From: Microbacterium hatanonis
GTDB taxonomy: Bacteria > Actinomycetota > Actinomycetes > Actinomycetales > Microbacteriaceae
Assembly (NCBI RefSeq): GCF_008017415.1
Contig: NZ_VRSV01000001.1
Span: 1,364,001 to 1,428,000 of the forward strand
DNA: 64,000 nt
Direction: 5' to 3'
The notes beneath the pieces are model-generated. The model was given only the letters and a program-made list of their open reading frames with translations, was not told the origin of the DNA and did not search any database. Shown piece by piece: positions 27,977 through 36,865 of this stretch (position 1 is its first letter; each line of letters begins with the position of its first letter). The translations under genes were made by a program, and so were the position numbers.

Positions 27977-28006
27977 CACCTCACCTCACCTCACTCACCT
28001 CACCTC
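27977..28006. repeat. Short tandem CACCT repeat
   Basis: Five-base units cacct repeat about six times with one interruption (cactcacct), directly before the 3' end of the minus-strand gene at 28,010. Slippage-prone; not inside a recognised promoter. The surrounding 27,710-28,009 has no gene. Confidence 0.7.
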
Positions 28007-28009
28007 GTT

Positions 28010-28672
28010 CTAGACCGCATGACCGCGGACGTCGACAGGCTCGACGTCGACGTCCCAACACGCAACGAATCGCGGCTGGCGCCGCCTCCTTGATTGCGCA
28101 GTGAATCGGTCGGCGCGCTCGTGATCGAAATCAGGGACGGGCCAACCGGCGATCGCGGCAGGGCTTGCGTGCCGATACTCGGCGGTGAGCCTCTCGGCAA
28201 GCGGCTTGATCAGCTCAGACACAAGGGCGCTCATCCGGTCGACAGTCTCGGCGATGCGACGGGCTGCGGTCCGTGGAAGATTGTGGCGGATCGTGATCGG
28301 CACTACCTGGCGGACAGTGCCTTCTGTGGTGAGCGAGGCAAGCGGCAATGACATCGAGAGTTCCGACTGCGAATGCGCGATGGTCGTATTCCGGTAGCCG
28401 CGAATCATGTCGTGCGTTTCAACCAGATCGGGAGGGACTGGAACATGCGCGAGGAGACCGGACCGGACGTTTGAATGCGCGAACACGCGCACATAGGCGA
28501 CCACGGCGTAGCTTGTCAGCGGCTGCCGGAGCGGCGATTCGTGTCCTGCTTCCAATGCCTGCTTGATCGCATCACCCGCCTCGGACAGGTCGTCCGAGTA
28601 GGAACTCAACTCGGCGAGCAGCCGCGAGTCGGGGGTGTCGGGAAGCATCGCGAAGGTCGGACTTAGCGGCAT
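28010..28672 (-). CDS. Hypothetical protein with HEPN-like RNxxxxH motif, 220 aa
   Basis: From ATG 28,672 the protein reads MPLSPTFAMLPDTPDSRLLA. It is mostly helical in its first 100 residues, and contains DMIRGYRNTTIAHSQSE, where R94-N-x4-H100 matches the R-x4-6-H core of HEPN-type RNases. A beta-like middle (LASLTTEGTVRQVVPITI) and a helical Ser/Ala region follow, with a basic C-terminus (SRRRRQPRF). HEPN folds occur in toxins and defence proteins, and the residue spacing is right, but no partner (MNT or antitoxin gene) is adjacent. I treat the assignment as a hypothesis. Island cargo. Confidence 0.55.
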   Translation of the reverse strand: MPLSPTFAMLPDTPDSRLLAELSSYSDDLSEAGDAIKQALEAGHESPLRQPLTSYAVVAYVRVFAHSNVRSGLLAHVPVPPDLVETHDMIRGYRNTTIAHSQSELSMSLPLASLTTEGTVRQVVPITIRHNLPRTAARRIAETVDRMSALVSELIKPLAERLTAEYRHASPAAIAGWPVPDFDHERADRFTAQSRRRRQPRFVACWDVDVEPVDVRGHAV

Positions 28673-28688
28673 GAGTCCATCATGCGAC

Positions 28689-28925
28689 CTATCCGCCAAG
28701 GAGCGTTGCGTATGCGTTGATGGCGAGCGTCGCGGCCACCACAATTCCGCCAAGCAGACCGGCCGTTCCCCACAGCATTCGCACGCGCCGCGCGGCGCCC
28801 ACTTCGCGACGAAGAGCGGCGAACGCCGTGAGGTCCGGTTCCGGGGAGGCGCCGGATGTCGTAGCCCCCTTCGCGATCCCAGCGTGGCACGTCGTTGCTT
28901 GTAGGTTTCCACAATCGCTCGAAAC
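28689..28925 (-). pseudogene. Remnant of a small membrane-anchored protein
   Basis: One minus-strand frame ends with SPEPDLTAFAALRREVGAAR, then a transmembrane helix (WGTAGLLGGIVVAATLAINA) and a stop at 28,689. It has no start codon before an upstream stop. A neighbouring frame upstream (LDLSQIHEFRAIVETYKQRR) looks like its missing N-terminal part, so a frameshift near 28,865 is likely. Family unknown. Confidence 0.35.
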
Positions 28926-29143
28926 TCATGGATCTGAGACAAATCCAATCCCAGCCGCTGAGTCACCTGACGCCGTCTGCCTGGTGCTTGACAAGCTGTG
29001 TGTGCGACGTTGCTCTGAAAGGCCTGCGGCCTCTGGGTTCCGAGATGCGAGTCGTGATTTCGGTGTTCTTTCGAACCGTCCGTGAACGCGCATAGGGCAG
29101 GCGACGGCTGCCCAGCCGCATGAACTGAGCGGGAAATTGGAAG

Positions 29144-29431
29144 ATGACCAAGACGAGCACGTTTCGCCTCATCGGCGAGTGGCACTGCGGAGACGACTAT
29201 CGACTCACGGAGGTGATCTCCGACAACGAACGGACAGCCCTACGCGAGCTCTACCCCACGATGAATCGACGACATGTCGATGCAGCCGTGGCACATCTCG
29301 CCAAGCCGAGCGACGCTAACGGGGTTGCACTAGCGGGGTACGCCTGGGCCTGGATCGCCATGACCTCGGTCGACGACGTTCGCGAGGCGCGAACCGTCAT
29401 TCATTCTGCGCTCATCTCCCGCGGCTACTAG
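29144..29431 (+). CDS. Hypothetical protein, 95 aa
   Basis: The product reads MTKTSTFRLIGEWHCGDDYR and ends VIHSALISRGY. It has a balanced composition with a likely alpha/beta fold and no membrane segment. A ggaag site four to five bases before the ATG is close but usable. It is isolated between remnants, with no neighbour on its strand. Function not recognised; composition and start support it being real. Confidence 0.55.
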   Translation: MTKTSTFRLIGEWHCGDDYRLTEVISDNERTALRELYPTMNRRHVDAAVAHLAKPSDANGVALAGYAWAWIAMTSVDDVREARTVIHSALISRGY

Positions 29432-29613
29432 CACCAGGCGGCCGCAGAAGCCGCGCTTGGTCCGTCGTCGACCGCAGGAGGTTGTCCTGGCAGGTATTGC
29501 TGGGCTTCTTTCTTTCCCCCCGTACGACCTCTTGTCCAACTCCGCGAACTTGAATAGCGAGGTCGTGCTGGTCTGTCAATTACGGGTCCTACAGGTCGTT
29601 GACTTTGCCGTTG

Positions 29614-30312
29614 TCAGTTCGACGCGATGAGGGAACCATCGATGCCGAAGCGGAGCCAGTGGCCAGAGGAGATGATGACGGGCTCTTCTGTCGGCGTGCG
29701 GATGAGGAGCGCGGAATCGTCGTCGATGAACCAGACCTCCTGGCCGGAGCGCGCGGCACCGACCGCGAACTGCTCCTTTGCATCGGCGGGCATCCAGTCG
29801 GCGCCGAGGTGGCCGGCGAAGAACCAGTCGAAGAGGGGAACGGCGGGTGCGGCGGACTCGAGCCCGAACATGTCGAGCTCGTCTTGATCGTCGAAGTCCG
29901 CGGGCCACCGGTCCAAGCGGCGGGCGAAGATCATCGAGCCTGCGCTCCACCCGACGTACACCTTCTGCTCGAGCAGCTCCGCGAGCACCGGTGCCAGGCC
30001 GGTCGCCTGCCACGCGTGTGCCGACCACAGGTGGCTGCCTCCGTATCCGAGGATCACGTCGGCTGAGCGCAGCCTCGATTCGACAAGGCTCGGGGGCCCC
30101 GCGAACAGCGATGCCATGTCGAATTCCGCCCACCCGAGTGAGCGCAGCGCATCGAGATGCTCGACGAGCGTGGAGCTGTCACCGGGAAAACCGAGGATCG
30201 CGTCAATCACCACGATGACTCGGGAATCGGCGATGGGCTTGTCGAGCAGATCGACAAGCGCCGCACGGATGACGTCGTTGGTGATGCCGTTCGAGGTGAG
30301 GAGCATCCGCAT
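29614..30312 (-). CDS. Peptidase S51/type 1 glutamine amidotransferase-like protein
   Basis: A 232-residue protein of the peptidase E (PepE) fold. The N-terminus MRMLLTSNGI begins a Rossmann-like sheet; the nucleophile elbow is GWSAGSM with Ser123, and a G-Y-G-G-S motif (ADVILGYGGSHLWSAH) lies before it, as in dipeptidase E and cyanophycinase. Conserved His and Glu near FAGHLGADW and LDMFGLE are less typical of true peptidase E. Probably a cytosolic aspartyl-dipeptidase-like hydrolase. Isolated gene in the island; no operon partners. Confidence 0.85.
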   Translation of the reverse strand: MRMLLTSNGITNDVIRAALVDLLDKPIADSRVIVVIDAILGFPGDSSTLVEHLDALRSLGWAEFDMASLFAGPPSLVESRLRSADVILGYGGSHLWSAHAWQATGLAPVLAELLEQKVYVGWSAGSMIFARRLDRWPADFDDQDELDMFGLESAAPAVPLFDWFFAGHLGADWMPADAKEQFAVGAARSGQEVWFIDDDSALLIRTPTEEPVIISSGHWLRFGIDGSLIASN

Positions 30313-30812
30313 CGGCCCAGGCTAGAGCATGGACGACGCGGCCACGGCGCCGGGCCCAAAGGGCGCATATCTCCCGGCATACCGCAAGCGTGCGATGCTC
30401 GAACGGGGATCCGTCAGCGGGCGAGTAGTTCGGCGTGCGGCATCGATAGTCAGCCGTTCTCGTCGTAGGCCCATACCTTCCAGGCTGCGCTGATGGGCTT
30501 GAGTGGCGAGCCCGCGTTCCAGAGCGGTGGTGGCGAAGGAGGAGCCGACTGACCGGTCCGCCTATGAGGCGCCCACACCAGGCGCGGTCTTCTGTGGTCT
30601 CGAATCACCATAGCGACGCCGTCACCTCGATGGTGTCGAACCCCGCCTTGTGACCCCACTCCTTTAGCCGCCGTCGGCGGTGGGTGCGCCCACCGGCGCT
30701 CGATGCACGCGCTGGTAGTGCCCTCCCCAGGACTGGAGGCCGCCAGTGAAGGGGTAGAGCCCAACGGCAGACGTTTACGACGGTATCGACCAAACGAAGG
30801 CACCCAGACTGG
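30313..30812. other. Gene-free stretch
   Basis: About 500 bases without a credible gene. A minus-strand frame ends SAAWKVWAYDENG at 30,450 and might be the tail of a lost gene, but nothing confirms it. Confidence 0.35.
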
Positions 30813-31694
30813 TCAGGATCCGGGTTGGCTGGTGGCGGCGGGATCGGCAGCCCAGGAGGCGAGTAGCCGGAGTCGTTCGGCAGACGAGGATCCGGGTTCG
30901 GCGGAGTAGATCAGGAGGACCTGTCCGGGTTCCGCGGTGATCGCGAGCTCTTCGTACACGAGCGTGAGGTCGCCGACGACGGGGTGGTGGAAGCGTTTTT
31001 GCCCGGATCCGTGGGAGCGGACGTTGTGGGCGGCCCAGAGAGTGCGGAACACATCGCTGCGGGTGGAGAGCTCGCCGACGAGGTCTTGGATGCCCTTGTC
31101 GTGTGGGTCGTGGCCGGCTTCGGCTCGGACGACTGCGACGCACATGTCGGCGAACAGGTCCCAGTCGGGGTAGAAGTCGTGGGCTGCCGGGTCGAGGAAC
31201 TGGAACCGGGCGAAGTTTGGTACGCGCCCGCCGTCGCCGATCAGAGGTGAGTAGAACGCTCTTCCGAGGTCATTGAATGCGACGAGGTTCTGTCTCTGGT
31301 CCCGCACCACCGCGACGGAATCGGTGATGGATGCGAGGGCCCATTCCAGGCTTGGCCGCGGTGGGCCGGGCTTGGTGCTGCGTCGACGGTGGCGCCCTGA
31401 GGAAGGGATGCCGTCGGCGTTGCGTGCGAGGTCGAGCAGGTGCGAGTGTTCCGCGTCGGTGAGTTGTAGGGCGCGGGACACGGCGTCCAGCACCGCACCT
31501 GAGGCGCCGGCGATGGCTCCGCGTTCCAGTTTGGAGTAGTACTCGACGCTGACACCAGCGAGGGCAGCGACTTCGCTGCGCCGCAGCCCTTCGACCCGCC
31601 TATTGGACCCGGCCGCGATCCCTGCCGCATCCGGCGATACACGCGCGCGACGGGTCATGAGGAACTCTCGGACCTCTGATCGATTGTCCATCAT
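30813..31694 (-). CDS. XRE-family regulator with MmyB-like ligand domain (copy 1)
   Basis: A 293-residue helix-turn-helix regulator. Residues ~10-85 hold the Cro/C1-type HTH with the signature RRVEGLRRSEVAALAGVSVE and YYSKLERG. Residues ~110-275 match the MmyB-like PAS-type domain that binds small molecules such as fatty acids: a long NFARFQFLDPAAHDFYPDW segment and RSHGSGQKRFHHPVVGDLTL. It is divergent from the Bcr-type pump at 31,821 with ~125 bases between, so it is the likely repressor/activator of that pump and perhaps of the entire redox cluster. Paralogous to the gene at 37,755. Confidence 0.93.
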   Translation of the reverse strand: MMDNRSEVREFLMTRRARVSPDAAGIAAGSNRRVEGLRRSEVAALAGVSVEYYSKLERGAIAGASGAVLDAVSRALQLTDAEHSHLLDLARNADGIPSSGRHRRRSTKPGPPRPSLEWALASITDSVAVVRDQRQNLVAFNDLGRAFYSPLIGDGGRVPNFARFQFLDPAAHDFYPDWDLFADMCVAVVRAEAGHDPHDKGIQDLVGELSTRSDVFRTLWAAHNVRSHGSGQKRFHHPVVGDLTLVYEELAITAEPGQVLLIYSAEPGSSSAERLRLLASWAADPAATSQPGS

Positions 31695-31820
31695 CCCAGG
31701 TTAGGTCGGCGAAGCCTTCAGGAGGGATGCCCTGTCAGAGCACCCCGTGAAGGGTTCCCTTCCGGTACACCCCTCGTTAGGGACTCCCCCGCAGCGTGCG
31801 GACGAATGAGGCTTGATGAC

Positions 31821-33077
31821 ATGACCGAACAGATCGTTTCGCCACGGACGGGGTTCAGCCGGATCCTGCCCTCTCTGCTTCTGCTGCTGACGGTTTTCGG
31901 TCCGATCTCGATGGACCTCTACCTTCCCGCGCTTCCCGCGTTGACCGCCGACCTTGCCGCGGTCACCTCCGTGGCGCAGCTGACCGTGACGGCCTGCTTG
32001 ATCGGGCTTGCCGCCGGCCAGCTGATTGCTGGCCCCGTGTCGGACCGGTTCGGCCGGCGCGGCATCCTGCTCATCGGCGTCGTCATGTACGTCGTCACGT
32101 CCGCACTGTGCGCGGTGAGTCCCACGGTGGAGTTGCTGATCGCTGCAAGGTTCGTGCAGGGACTGGCCGGCGGGGTCGGGATCGTCATCTCTCAAGCCGC
32201 CGGCCGCGACATCTACGCCGGCGGCGCGCTGATCCGGTTCTACGGCCGACTCACCGTGGTGGGCGGGTTCGCCGCGATCATCGGCCCCCTCCTGGGCGGA
32301 CTGTTGAACACGGTCATCGACTGGCGGGGACTATTCATCTCCCTGGCCGTCATCGGTGCCACGATCCTCGTCATCGCACTGTGGATGTTTCCCGAGACCC
32401 TCCCCGCCGATCGGCGCACCACCGGCGGTTTCACACACACCGTGCATGACTTCCGCACCCTGCTGTGTGACCGAGTGTTCGTCGGGGCTGTGCTGAACCA
32501 GGGGTTCCTGTACGCCGCACTATTCGCATACCTGGCTGGGTCTACGTTCGTGCTGCAAGACATCTATGGGCTGTCCCCGCTCGGTTACGCCCTCGCCTTC
32601 GGGCTCAACTCCGCCGGCTTCATGACCTTCGGCTACCTCGCCGGCCGGGCCTCAGAACGGTGGAGCATCACCGGCACACTCAACACCGGCATCCTGATCG
32701 CCGGTGCGGGCGCACTGGGACTACTCGCTTCTGGTCTCACCGCTATGCCGCTGTGGGTGGTTATCGCGTCCCTGTTCTTGCTCGCGGGGGGTGTCGCGAT
32801 CTCCTCACCGCCCGCCACAACCCTCGCCCTCGTCAACTACCCGCAAATGGCCGGCACAGCATCTTCTCTGCTCGGAATGGTTCGGTTCGGGTTCGGGGGA
32901 ATCGCCGCACCCCTGGTCGGGGTTGCGGGTGCGCTCAGCATCCTTCCCCTCGGAGTAGTCACGACCGTCGCGGTGTTCCTTGCAGGCGCCGCCTACCTCC
33001 TACTCGCTCACAAGCACATCCCGACTGCGCCCGCCGCATCCGGGGCCGCTCCCTCCTCGAGCGACCTCGTCGAGTGA
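31821..33077 (+). CDS. Bcr/CflA-family multidrug MFS transporter
   Basis: A 418-residue, twelve-helix proton antiporter in the membrane. The N-terminal helix 1 ends FGPISMDLYLPALPAL, diagnostic of the Bcr/CflA group; motif A appears as GPVSDRFGRRGILLIG. The ATG at 31,821 has gagg about eight bases upstream; an ATG five codons earlier is possible. First gene in the divergent arrangement with an XRE regulator, followed 43 bases later by the cupin gene. Likely exports toxic small molecules handled by the downstream oxidoreductases. Confidence 0.92.
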   Translation: MTEQIVSPRTGFSRILPSLLLLLTVFGPISMDLYLPALPALTADLAAVTSVAQLTVTACLIGLAAGQLIAGPVSDRFGRRGILLIGVVMYVVTSALCAVSPTVELLIAARFVQGLAGGVGIVISQAAGRDIYAGGALIRFYGRLTVVGGFAAIIGPLLGGLLNTVIDWRGLFISLAVIGATILVIALWMFPETLPADRRTTGGFTHTVHDFRTLLCDRVFVGAVLNQGFLYAALFAYLAGSTFVLQDIYGLSPLGYALAFGLNSAGFMTFGYLAGRASERWSITGTLNTGILIAGAGALGLLASGLTAMPLWVVIASLFLLAGGVAISSPPATTLALVNYPQMAGTASSLLGMVRFGFGGIAAPLVGVAGALSILPLGVVTTVAVFLAGAAYLLLAHKHIPTAPAASGAAPSSSDLVE

Positions 33078-33120
33078 AGGGACCTCGTCATCGTCCGCCA
33101 CCCTCGCGAAGGAGCCCATC

Positions 33121-33540
33121 ATGAACATTGAACCCTCCACCCCCACCGTCAAAAACCCGCCGGAACAGTTCGCCGGCGACGTATGGGTCGACATGATCGC
33201 CGTCCCTCACGAATCGAACCAGCGAATGAATGTCGCGGTCGTCAAGTTCGCGCCCGGTGCCCGCACCGCCTGGCATTCCCACGCGCGCGGCCAATACCTG
33301 CGTGTCACGCGAGGAATCGCCCGCTTCGGCGACCGGGACGGCACCATCATCGACGTCCACCCCGGGCAGACCCTCTACACCCCACCCGGGCAGGACCACT
33401 GGCACGCCGCCGCCGGAGACACCTTCATGGAACACGTCGCCATGCTCGAAAACAGTGACGACCCCGCCGCCACCACCACGTGGAAAGAACACATCACTGA
33501 CGACGACTACACCGGCCGCACCGGAAAGGATCTCAGCTGA
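33121..33540 (+). CDS. Cupin protein (HNL-like)
   Basis: A 139-residue single-domain cupin. Motif 1 gives RTAWHSHARGQYLRVTRG with H52, H54 and Q58, and motif 2 gives PPGQDHWHAA with H93, i.e. a 3-His/1-Gln metal site spaced like that of the Mn-cupin hydroxynitrile lyases and related carboligation-type cupins. A clear aaggag precedes the ATG. Its stop overlaps the start of the CMD-family gene by one base, so they are coupled. Real substrate unknown; proteins of this kind often accompany AhpD/CMD proteins and aldo/keto reductases in stress clusters. Confidence 0.9.
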   Translation: MNIEPSTPTVKNPPEQFAGDVWVDMIAVPHESNQRMNVAVVKFAPGARTAWHSHARGQYLRVTRGIARFGDRDGTIIDVHPGQTLYTPPGQDHWHAAAGDTFMEHVAMLENSDDPAATTTWKEHITDDDYTGRTGKDLS

Positions 33541-33884
33541 TGACCGAACACCAATCTGCTGCCCAGCAGTCGCTCGGCGGCTTCGCCGACAAACTGGTGT
33601 CCCTCACCGACGACGTCCTCTTCGAGGACGTCTGGAAACGCCCCGACCTGGCGCCCCGGGACCGCAGCCTCATCACCATCGCCGCGCTCGTCGCCGGCGG
33701 CAACACCGAACAGCTCCCCTTCCATCTCGCTCTCGGACAGCGCAACGGGCTCACCGACACCGAGATCGTCGAAGCCATCACCCACCTCGCCTTCTACACC
33801 GGCTGGCCCCGGGCCATGTCCGCGATCACCACCGCCCGCGCCACCCTCACCGGTGGCGATGACACAGAGCGGGACGGCCGATGA
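33540..33884 (+). CDS. Carboxymuconolactone decarboxylase-family protein
   Basis: A 114-residue CMD/AhpD-fold helical protein. The core reads RPDLAPRDRSLITIAALVAGGNTEQLPFHLALGQRNGLTDTEIVEAITHLAFYTGWP, the standard CMD signature with conserved Glu and His. The CxxC redox pair of AhpD is absent, so it is not a peroxidase of the AhpD kind. Start overlaps the cupin stop (ATGA) and its end overlaps the next gene by four bases. Cupin-CMD pairs usually act on lactones or related cyclic esters; function in this cluster is inferred only. Confidence 0.9.
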   Translation: MTEHQSAAQQSLGGFADKLVSLTDDVLFEDVWKRPDLAPRDRSLITIAALVAGGNTEQLPFHLALGQRNGLTDTEIVEAITHLAFYTGWPRAMSAITTARATLTGGDDTERDGR

Positions 33885-34441
33885 AGCGCCCCGGACTATT
33901 CTCGGCCGCCGTTAGCGCGCTCGTGATTGCCACGGTGACCGAGTGCGCTTCCACCCCGACCGCTGCTCCATCGCGCCCGTCCCCCGCCTCGGCGACCCCG
34001 GCCAGCATCGCGGTCGAGGAATCGTCGTCACCCGCACCGACACCCGCACTCGCGCCCGCCGATGAACCGGCGCAGATCGTGGGCACGGTGGTGCAATTCA
34101 CCTCCGACCGCACCAGCGTCGACGTCACCATCGGTGAGGACAGCCCCGGCGTCCGCGACTTCCTGTCCCTCCTGCCCACGGAGCTGTCGTTCGAGGAATT
34201 CAACGGTAAGGAGAAGATCTCCTACCTGCCCCGGGAACTGAACTGGGCCGGCTCTCCCGGCTCCGACCCCGAAGACGGCGACCTCATCTACTTCACGTCG
34301 TGGGGAAACCTCGGCTTCTACTACGACGCATCGGGTATCGACTACTCCGATGCGACCCTCCACATCGGCACGTACACCGCCACCGAGGAACAACTATCCC
34401 TCCTCGAAGGCAGCCCCGTGACCGTCGAAATCGTCGACTGA
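33881..34441 (+). CDS. Secreted cyclophilin-like-fold protein
   Basis: A 186-residue exported protein. The N-terminus MKRPGLFSAAVSALVIATVTECAS looks like a signal peptide with a Cys22 in a poor lipobox; a Ser/Pro/Ala-rich linker (about 24-62) leads to a cyclophilin-like domain: TVVQFTSDRTSVDVTIGEDS, LSFEEFNGKEKISYLP, and DLIYFTSWGNLGFYYDASG. Such domains (Cyclophil_like) are often found with CMD-type and aldo/keto reductase genes and are not proline isomerases. Overlaps the previous gene by four bases and so is co-translated. Role unknown. Confidence 0.85.
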   Translation: MKRPGLFSAAVSALVIATVTECASTPTAAPSRPSPASATPASIAVEESSSPAPTPALAPADEPAQIVGTVVQFTSDRTSVDVTIGEDSPGVRDFLSLLPTELSFEEFNGKEKISYLPRELNWAGSPGSDPEDGDLIYFTSWGNLGFYYDASGIDYSDATLHIGTYTATEEQLSLLEGSPVTVEIVD

Positions 34442-34478
34442 CCGACGCCGGCATCCTCGATCCACCGGAGCACATCTC

Positions 34479-35666
34479 ATGACCACTATTGACAGCAGAA
34501 CCGCCAAGCCCGGACGCGGGTCGGCGATTGCCCGCCCATTCGGCGGCACGGGGCATCATCGCATCGCCGCGGTCCTCGCTGCGGCGGCCGCGCTCACCAT
34601 GATTGTCGGCTGCACCGCGACACCGGCAAGCCCCACCCGAACCGCCCGGCCTGTTCCGACTACCTCGGCTGCGAGCCCCACGCGGGCAAGCGCGGTCGCC
34701 CCGCAAGGAGACCCCGTCGAGTTCGCAACCGGGCTGGTCACGCCGTGGGCCATAGCGTTCGACGGGGAGACCGCGTTGATCAGCGAGCGAGACACGTCGA
34801 ACATCCTCGAGCTCACGGGCATCGCCACCCGAATCGTCGGGACCGTCCCCGGCGTCGTGCAGCAAGGCGAGTCCGGGCTGCTGGGCATCGTCGTCGACAA
34901 TCAGCGACGCCTCTACGTGTACTCCACGGCCGCTGACGGCAACCGCATTCAACGCTTCCCTCTCACCGGAGTTGCCGGCTCACTCGGCCTCGGCGAAGCG
35001 GAAACACTTCTCGACGGCATTCCCGCCGCGAGCTACCACGACGGGGGGCGGATCGCGTTCGGACCCGACGGGATGCTGTACGCCACGACCGGCGACGCCG
35101 GGCAGCGGGATGCCTCGCAGAACCTGAACAGCCTCGGCGGCAAAATCCTCCGGATGACCCCTGACGGCGGCGTGCCAGCCGATAACCCCTTCCCTGACTC
35201 CCTTGTGTACAGCTATGGGCATCGCAATCCACAGGGAATTGCGTGGGCGGAGGACGGGACACTGTTCGCTGCCGAGTTCGGGCAGGACACCTGGGACGAA
35301 CTGAACATCATCATCCCCGGCGGCAACTACGGCTGGCCGACCGCCGAAGGCATCGCCGGCAACGGCGCCTTCATCGACCCTGTCCAGCAGTGGAACCCTG
35401 ATGACGCCAGCCCCAGCGGCATTGCCATCGTCCGGGGCACCGTCTTCATCGCCAACCTTCGCGGGCAGACCCTCCGCACCGTCCCGGTCGCTAACCCGAG
35501 CACGTCCACGGACTACTACACCGGCACGTACGGGCGCATCCGGCACGTGGCCGAAGCGCCAGACGGGCAGCTGTGGTTCCTCACCAGTAACACCGACGGA
35601 TACGGCTCTGGCGCCCGCGAGGGCGATGACCGCCTCCTCAGCGTCCCCCTCACCACCCAGCAATAA
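34479..35666 (+). CDS. PQQ-dependent sugar dehydrogenase, lipoprotein
   Basis: A 395-residue exported quinoprotein-type beta-propeller. A transmembrane-like signal (RIAAVLAAAAALTMIVGC) ends at Cys45 in a good lipobox, so it should be anchored to the membrane outside. Then a Thr/Ala/Pro-rich linker and the propeller: TPWAIAFDGE, GESGLLGIVVD, SYHDGGRIAFGPDGMLYATTGDAG, YSYGHRNPQGIAW with a characteristic His, and GGNYGWPTAEG, a family ending. It resembles soluble glucose/aldose dehydrogenases. No PQQ synthesis genes lie in the window, so cofactor origin is open. Fourth downstream gene in the cluster. Confidence 0.9.
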   Translation: MTTIDSRTAKPGRGSAIARPFGGTGHHRIAAVLAAAAALTMIVGCTATPASPTRTARPVPTTSAASPTRASAVAPQGDPVEFATGLVTPWAIAFDGETALISERDTSNILELTGIATRIVGTVPGVVQQGESGLLGIVVDNQRRLYVYSTAADGNRIQRFPLTGVAGSLGLGEAETLLDGIPAASYHDGGRIAFGPDGMLYATTGDAGQRDASQNLNSLGGKILRMTPDGGVPADNPFPDSLVYSYGHRNPQGIAWAEDGTLFAAEFGQDTWDELNIIIPGGNYGWPTAEGIAGNGAFIDPVQQWNPDDASPSGIAIVRGTVFIANLRGQTLRTVPVANPSTSTDYYTGTYGRIRHVAEAPDGQLWFLTSNTDGYGSGAREGDDRLLSVPLTTQQ

Positions 35667-35723
35667 CCCCGCGGGGGCGGCGCATCCGCGCCACCCCCGC
35701 ACGTAGCGAAAGAAGCCGACATC

Positions 35724-36758
35724 ATGCGCGCAACACTCATGTACTCCGCCGGAGACGTCCGCGTCGTCGACGTACCCGAACCCACGATCCAAGAGCCTAC
35801 AGACGCGATCATCCGCGTCACCTACGCCTGCGTATGCGGGTCAGACCTGCACCCGTACCACGACCTCGAAGACACCCCCGAGGGACGCCACATGGGTCAC
35901 GAGGCCATCGGCGTGATCGAGCAGATCGGCCCCGATGTCACCACCCTCGACGTGGGTGACACCGTCATTGTCCCGTTCGCGTGGTCCGACGGCACCTGCG
36001 CGTTCTGCCGAGACGGGATCACCACGTCCTGCGTCCACGGGGGATTCTTCGACGGCGCCCCGTCGGCCACGCAAGCGGAGAAGCTCCGGATCCCCTACGC
36101 CGACGGCACCGCCGTCGCCATCCCTGCCGGGACCGACGAGGCGCTCATGCCCTCCCTGCTCACCCTCTCCGACGTATACCTCACCGGCTACCACGCCGCC
36201 ATCCGCGGCGGCGTTGAGGCGGGAAAGGCCGTCGCGGTGATCGGCGATGGCGCGGTCGGCCTCTCCGCCGTCCTGGCCGCGAAGCAGCTCGGCGCCGAGA
36301 TCATCATTCTGATGGGCCGCCACACGGCTCGCACCGATCTCGGCCGCGAGTTCGGTGCTACGCACGTCATCGCAGAGCGCGGCGAAGAGGGTATCGCGAA
36401 GGTCCTCGAGCTCACCGGCGGCGAGGGGGCGCATGTCGTGCTCGAAGCAGTTGGTCACATGCCCGCCTACGAGCAGGCCTACGGCATCGTCCGCCCCGGC
36501 GGCGTCATCTCCCGCGTCGGCGTCCCCCAGTACGAAGACGCCGCCGTCGGCTTCGCGTCTCTGTTTGGCAAGAACGCCACCCTCACCGGCGGACCCGCCA
36601 CCGTCCGCGCCTACCTCGAAGCCGCCATCCCCCAGGTCATCGACGGCACCATTGAGCCAGGGAAGGTCTTTGACCGCGAACTGCCACTCGACGAGATCGC
36701 CGAGGCGTACCGGTTGATGGACGCGCGAGAGGCACTGAAAGTCCTCATCCGTCTCTGA
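35724..36758 (+). CDS. Zinc-dependent alcohol dehydrogenase (MDR family)
   Basis: A 344-residue medium-chain dehydrogenase. Catalytic zinc ligands: C38 in CVCGSDLHPYHD and H59-E60 in RHMGHEAIGVIEQIG. The structural-zinc lobe is incomplete: C92, C95 and C103 are present, and the usual fourth is not obvious. The cofactor domain shows VAVIGDGAVGLSAVLAAKQLGA. In this redox cluster it probably oxidises or reduces a carbonyl compound of the same pathway as the aldo/keto reductases. Start at ATG CGC GCA, with agaagccgac upstream (weak site). Confidence 0.93.
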   Translation: MRATLMYSAGDVRVVDVPEPTIQEPTDAIIRVTYACVCGSDLHPYHDLEDTPEGRHMGHEAIGVIEQIGPDVTTLDVGDTVIVPFAWSDGTCAFCRDGITTSCVHGGFFDGAPSATQAEKLRIPYADGTAVAIPAGTDEALMPSLLTLSDVYLTGYHAAIRGGVEAGKAVAVIGDGAVGLSAVLAAKQLGAEIIILMGRHTARTDLGREFGATHVIAERGEEGIAKVLELTGGEGAHVVLEAVGHMPAYEQAYGIVRPGGVISRVGVPQYEDAAVGFASLFGKNATLTGGPATVRAYLEAAIPQVIDGTIEPGKVFDRELPLDEIAEAYRLMDAREALKVLIRL

Positions 36759-36865
36759 CCGCGTGACCGGCGTCCGCGTGGGGTGGTCTGGTGGACCACG
36801 TTACGGTCCGCCCTTCCCCACGCGGACGCCGCCGGGTTGACTCGATATGCAACGAGAGGAACACC

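Noticed and set aside
27977..28006. CACCT tandem repeat as a phase-variable promoter
   Set aside because: It lies at the 3' side of the nearest gene and between converging transcription units, not before a start.
30450..30803. Minus-strand frame ending SAAWKVWAYDENG
   Set aside because: Low-complexity upstream part, no start with ribosome site, no recognised family.
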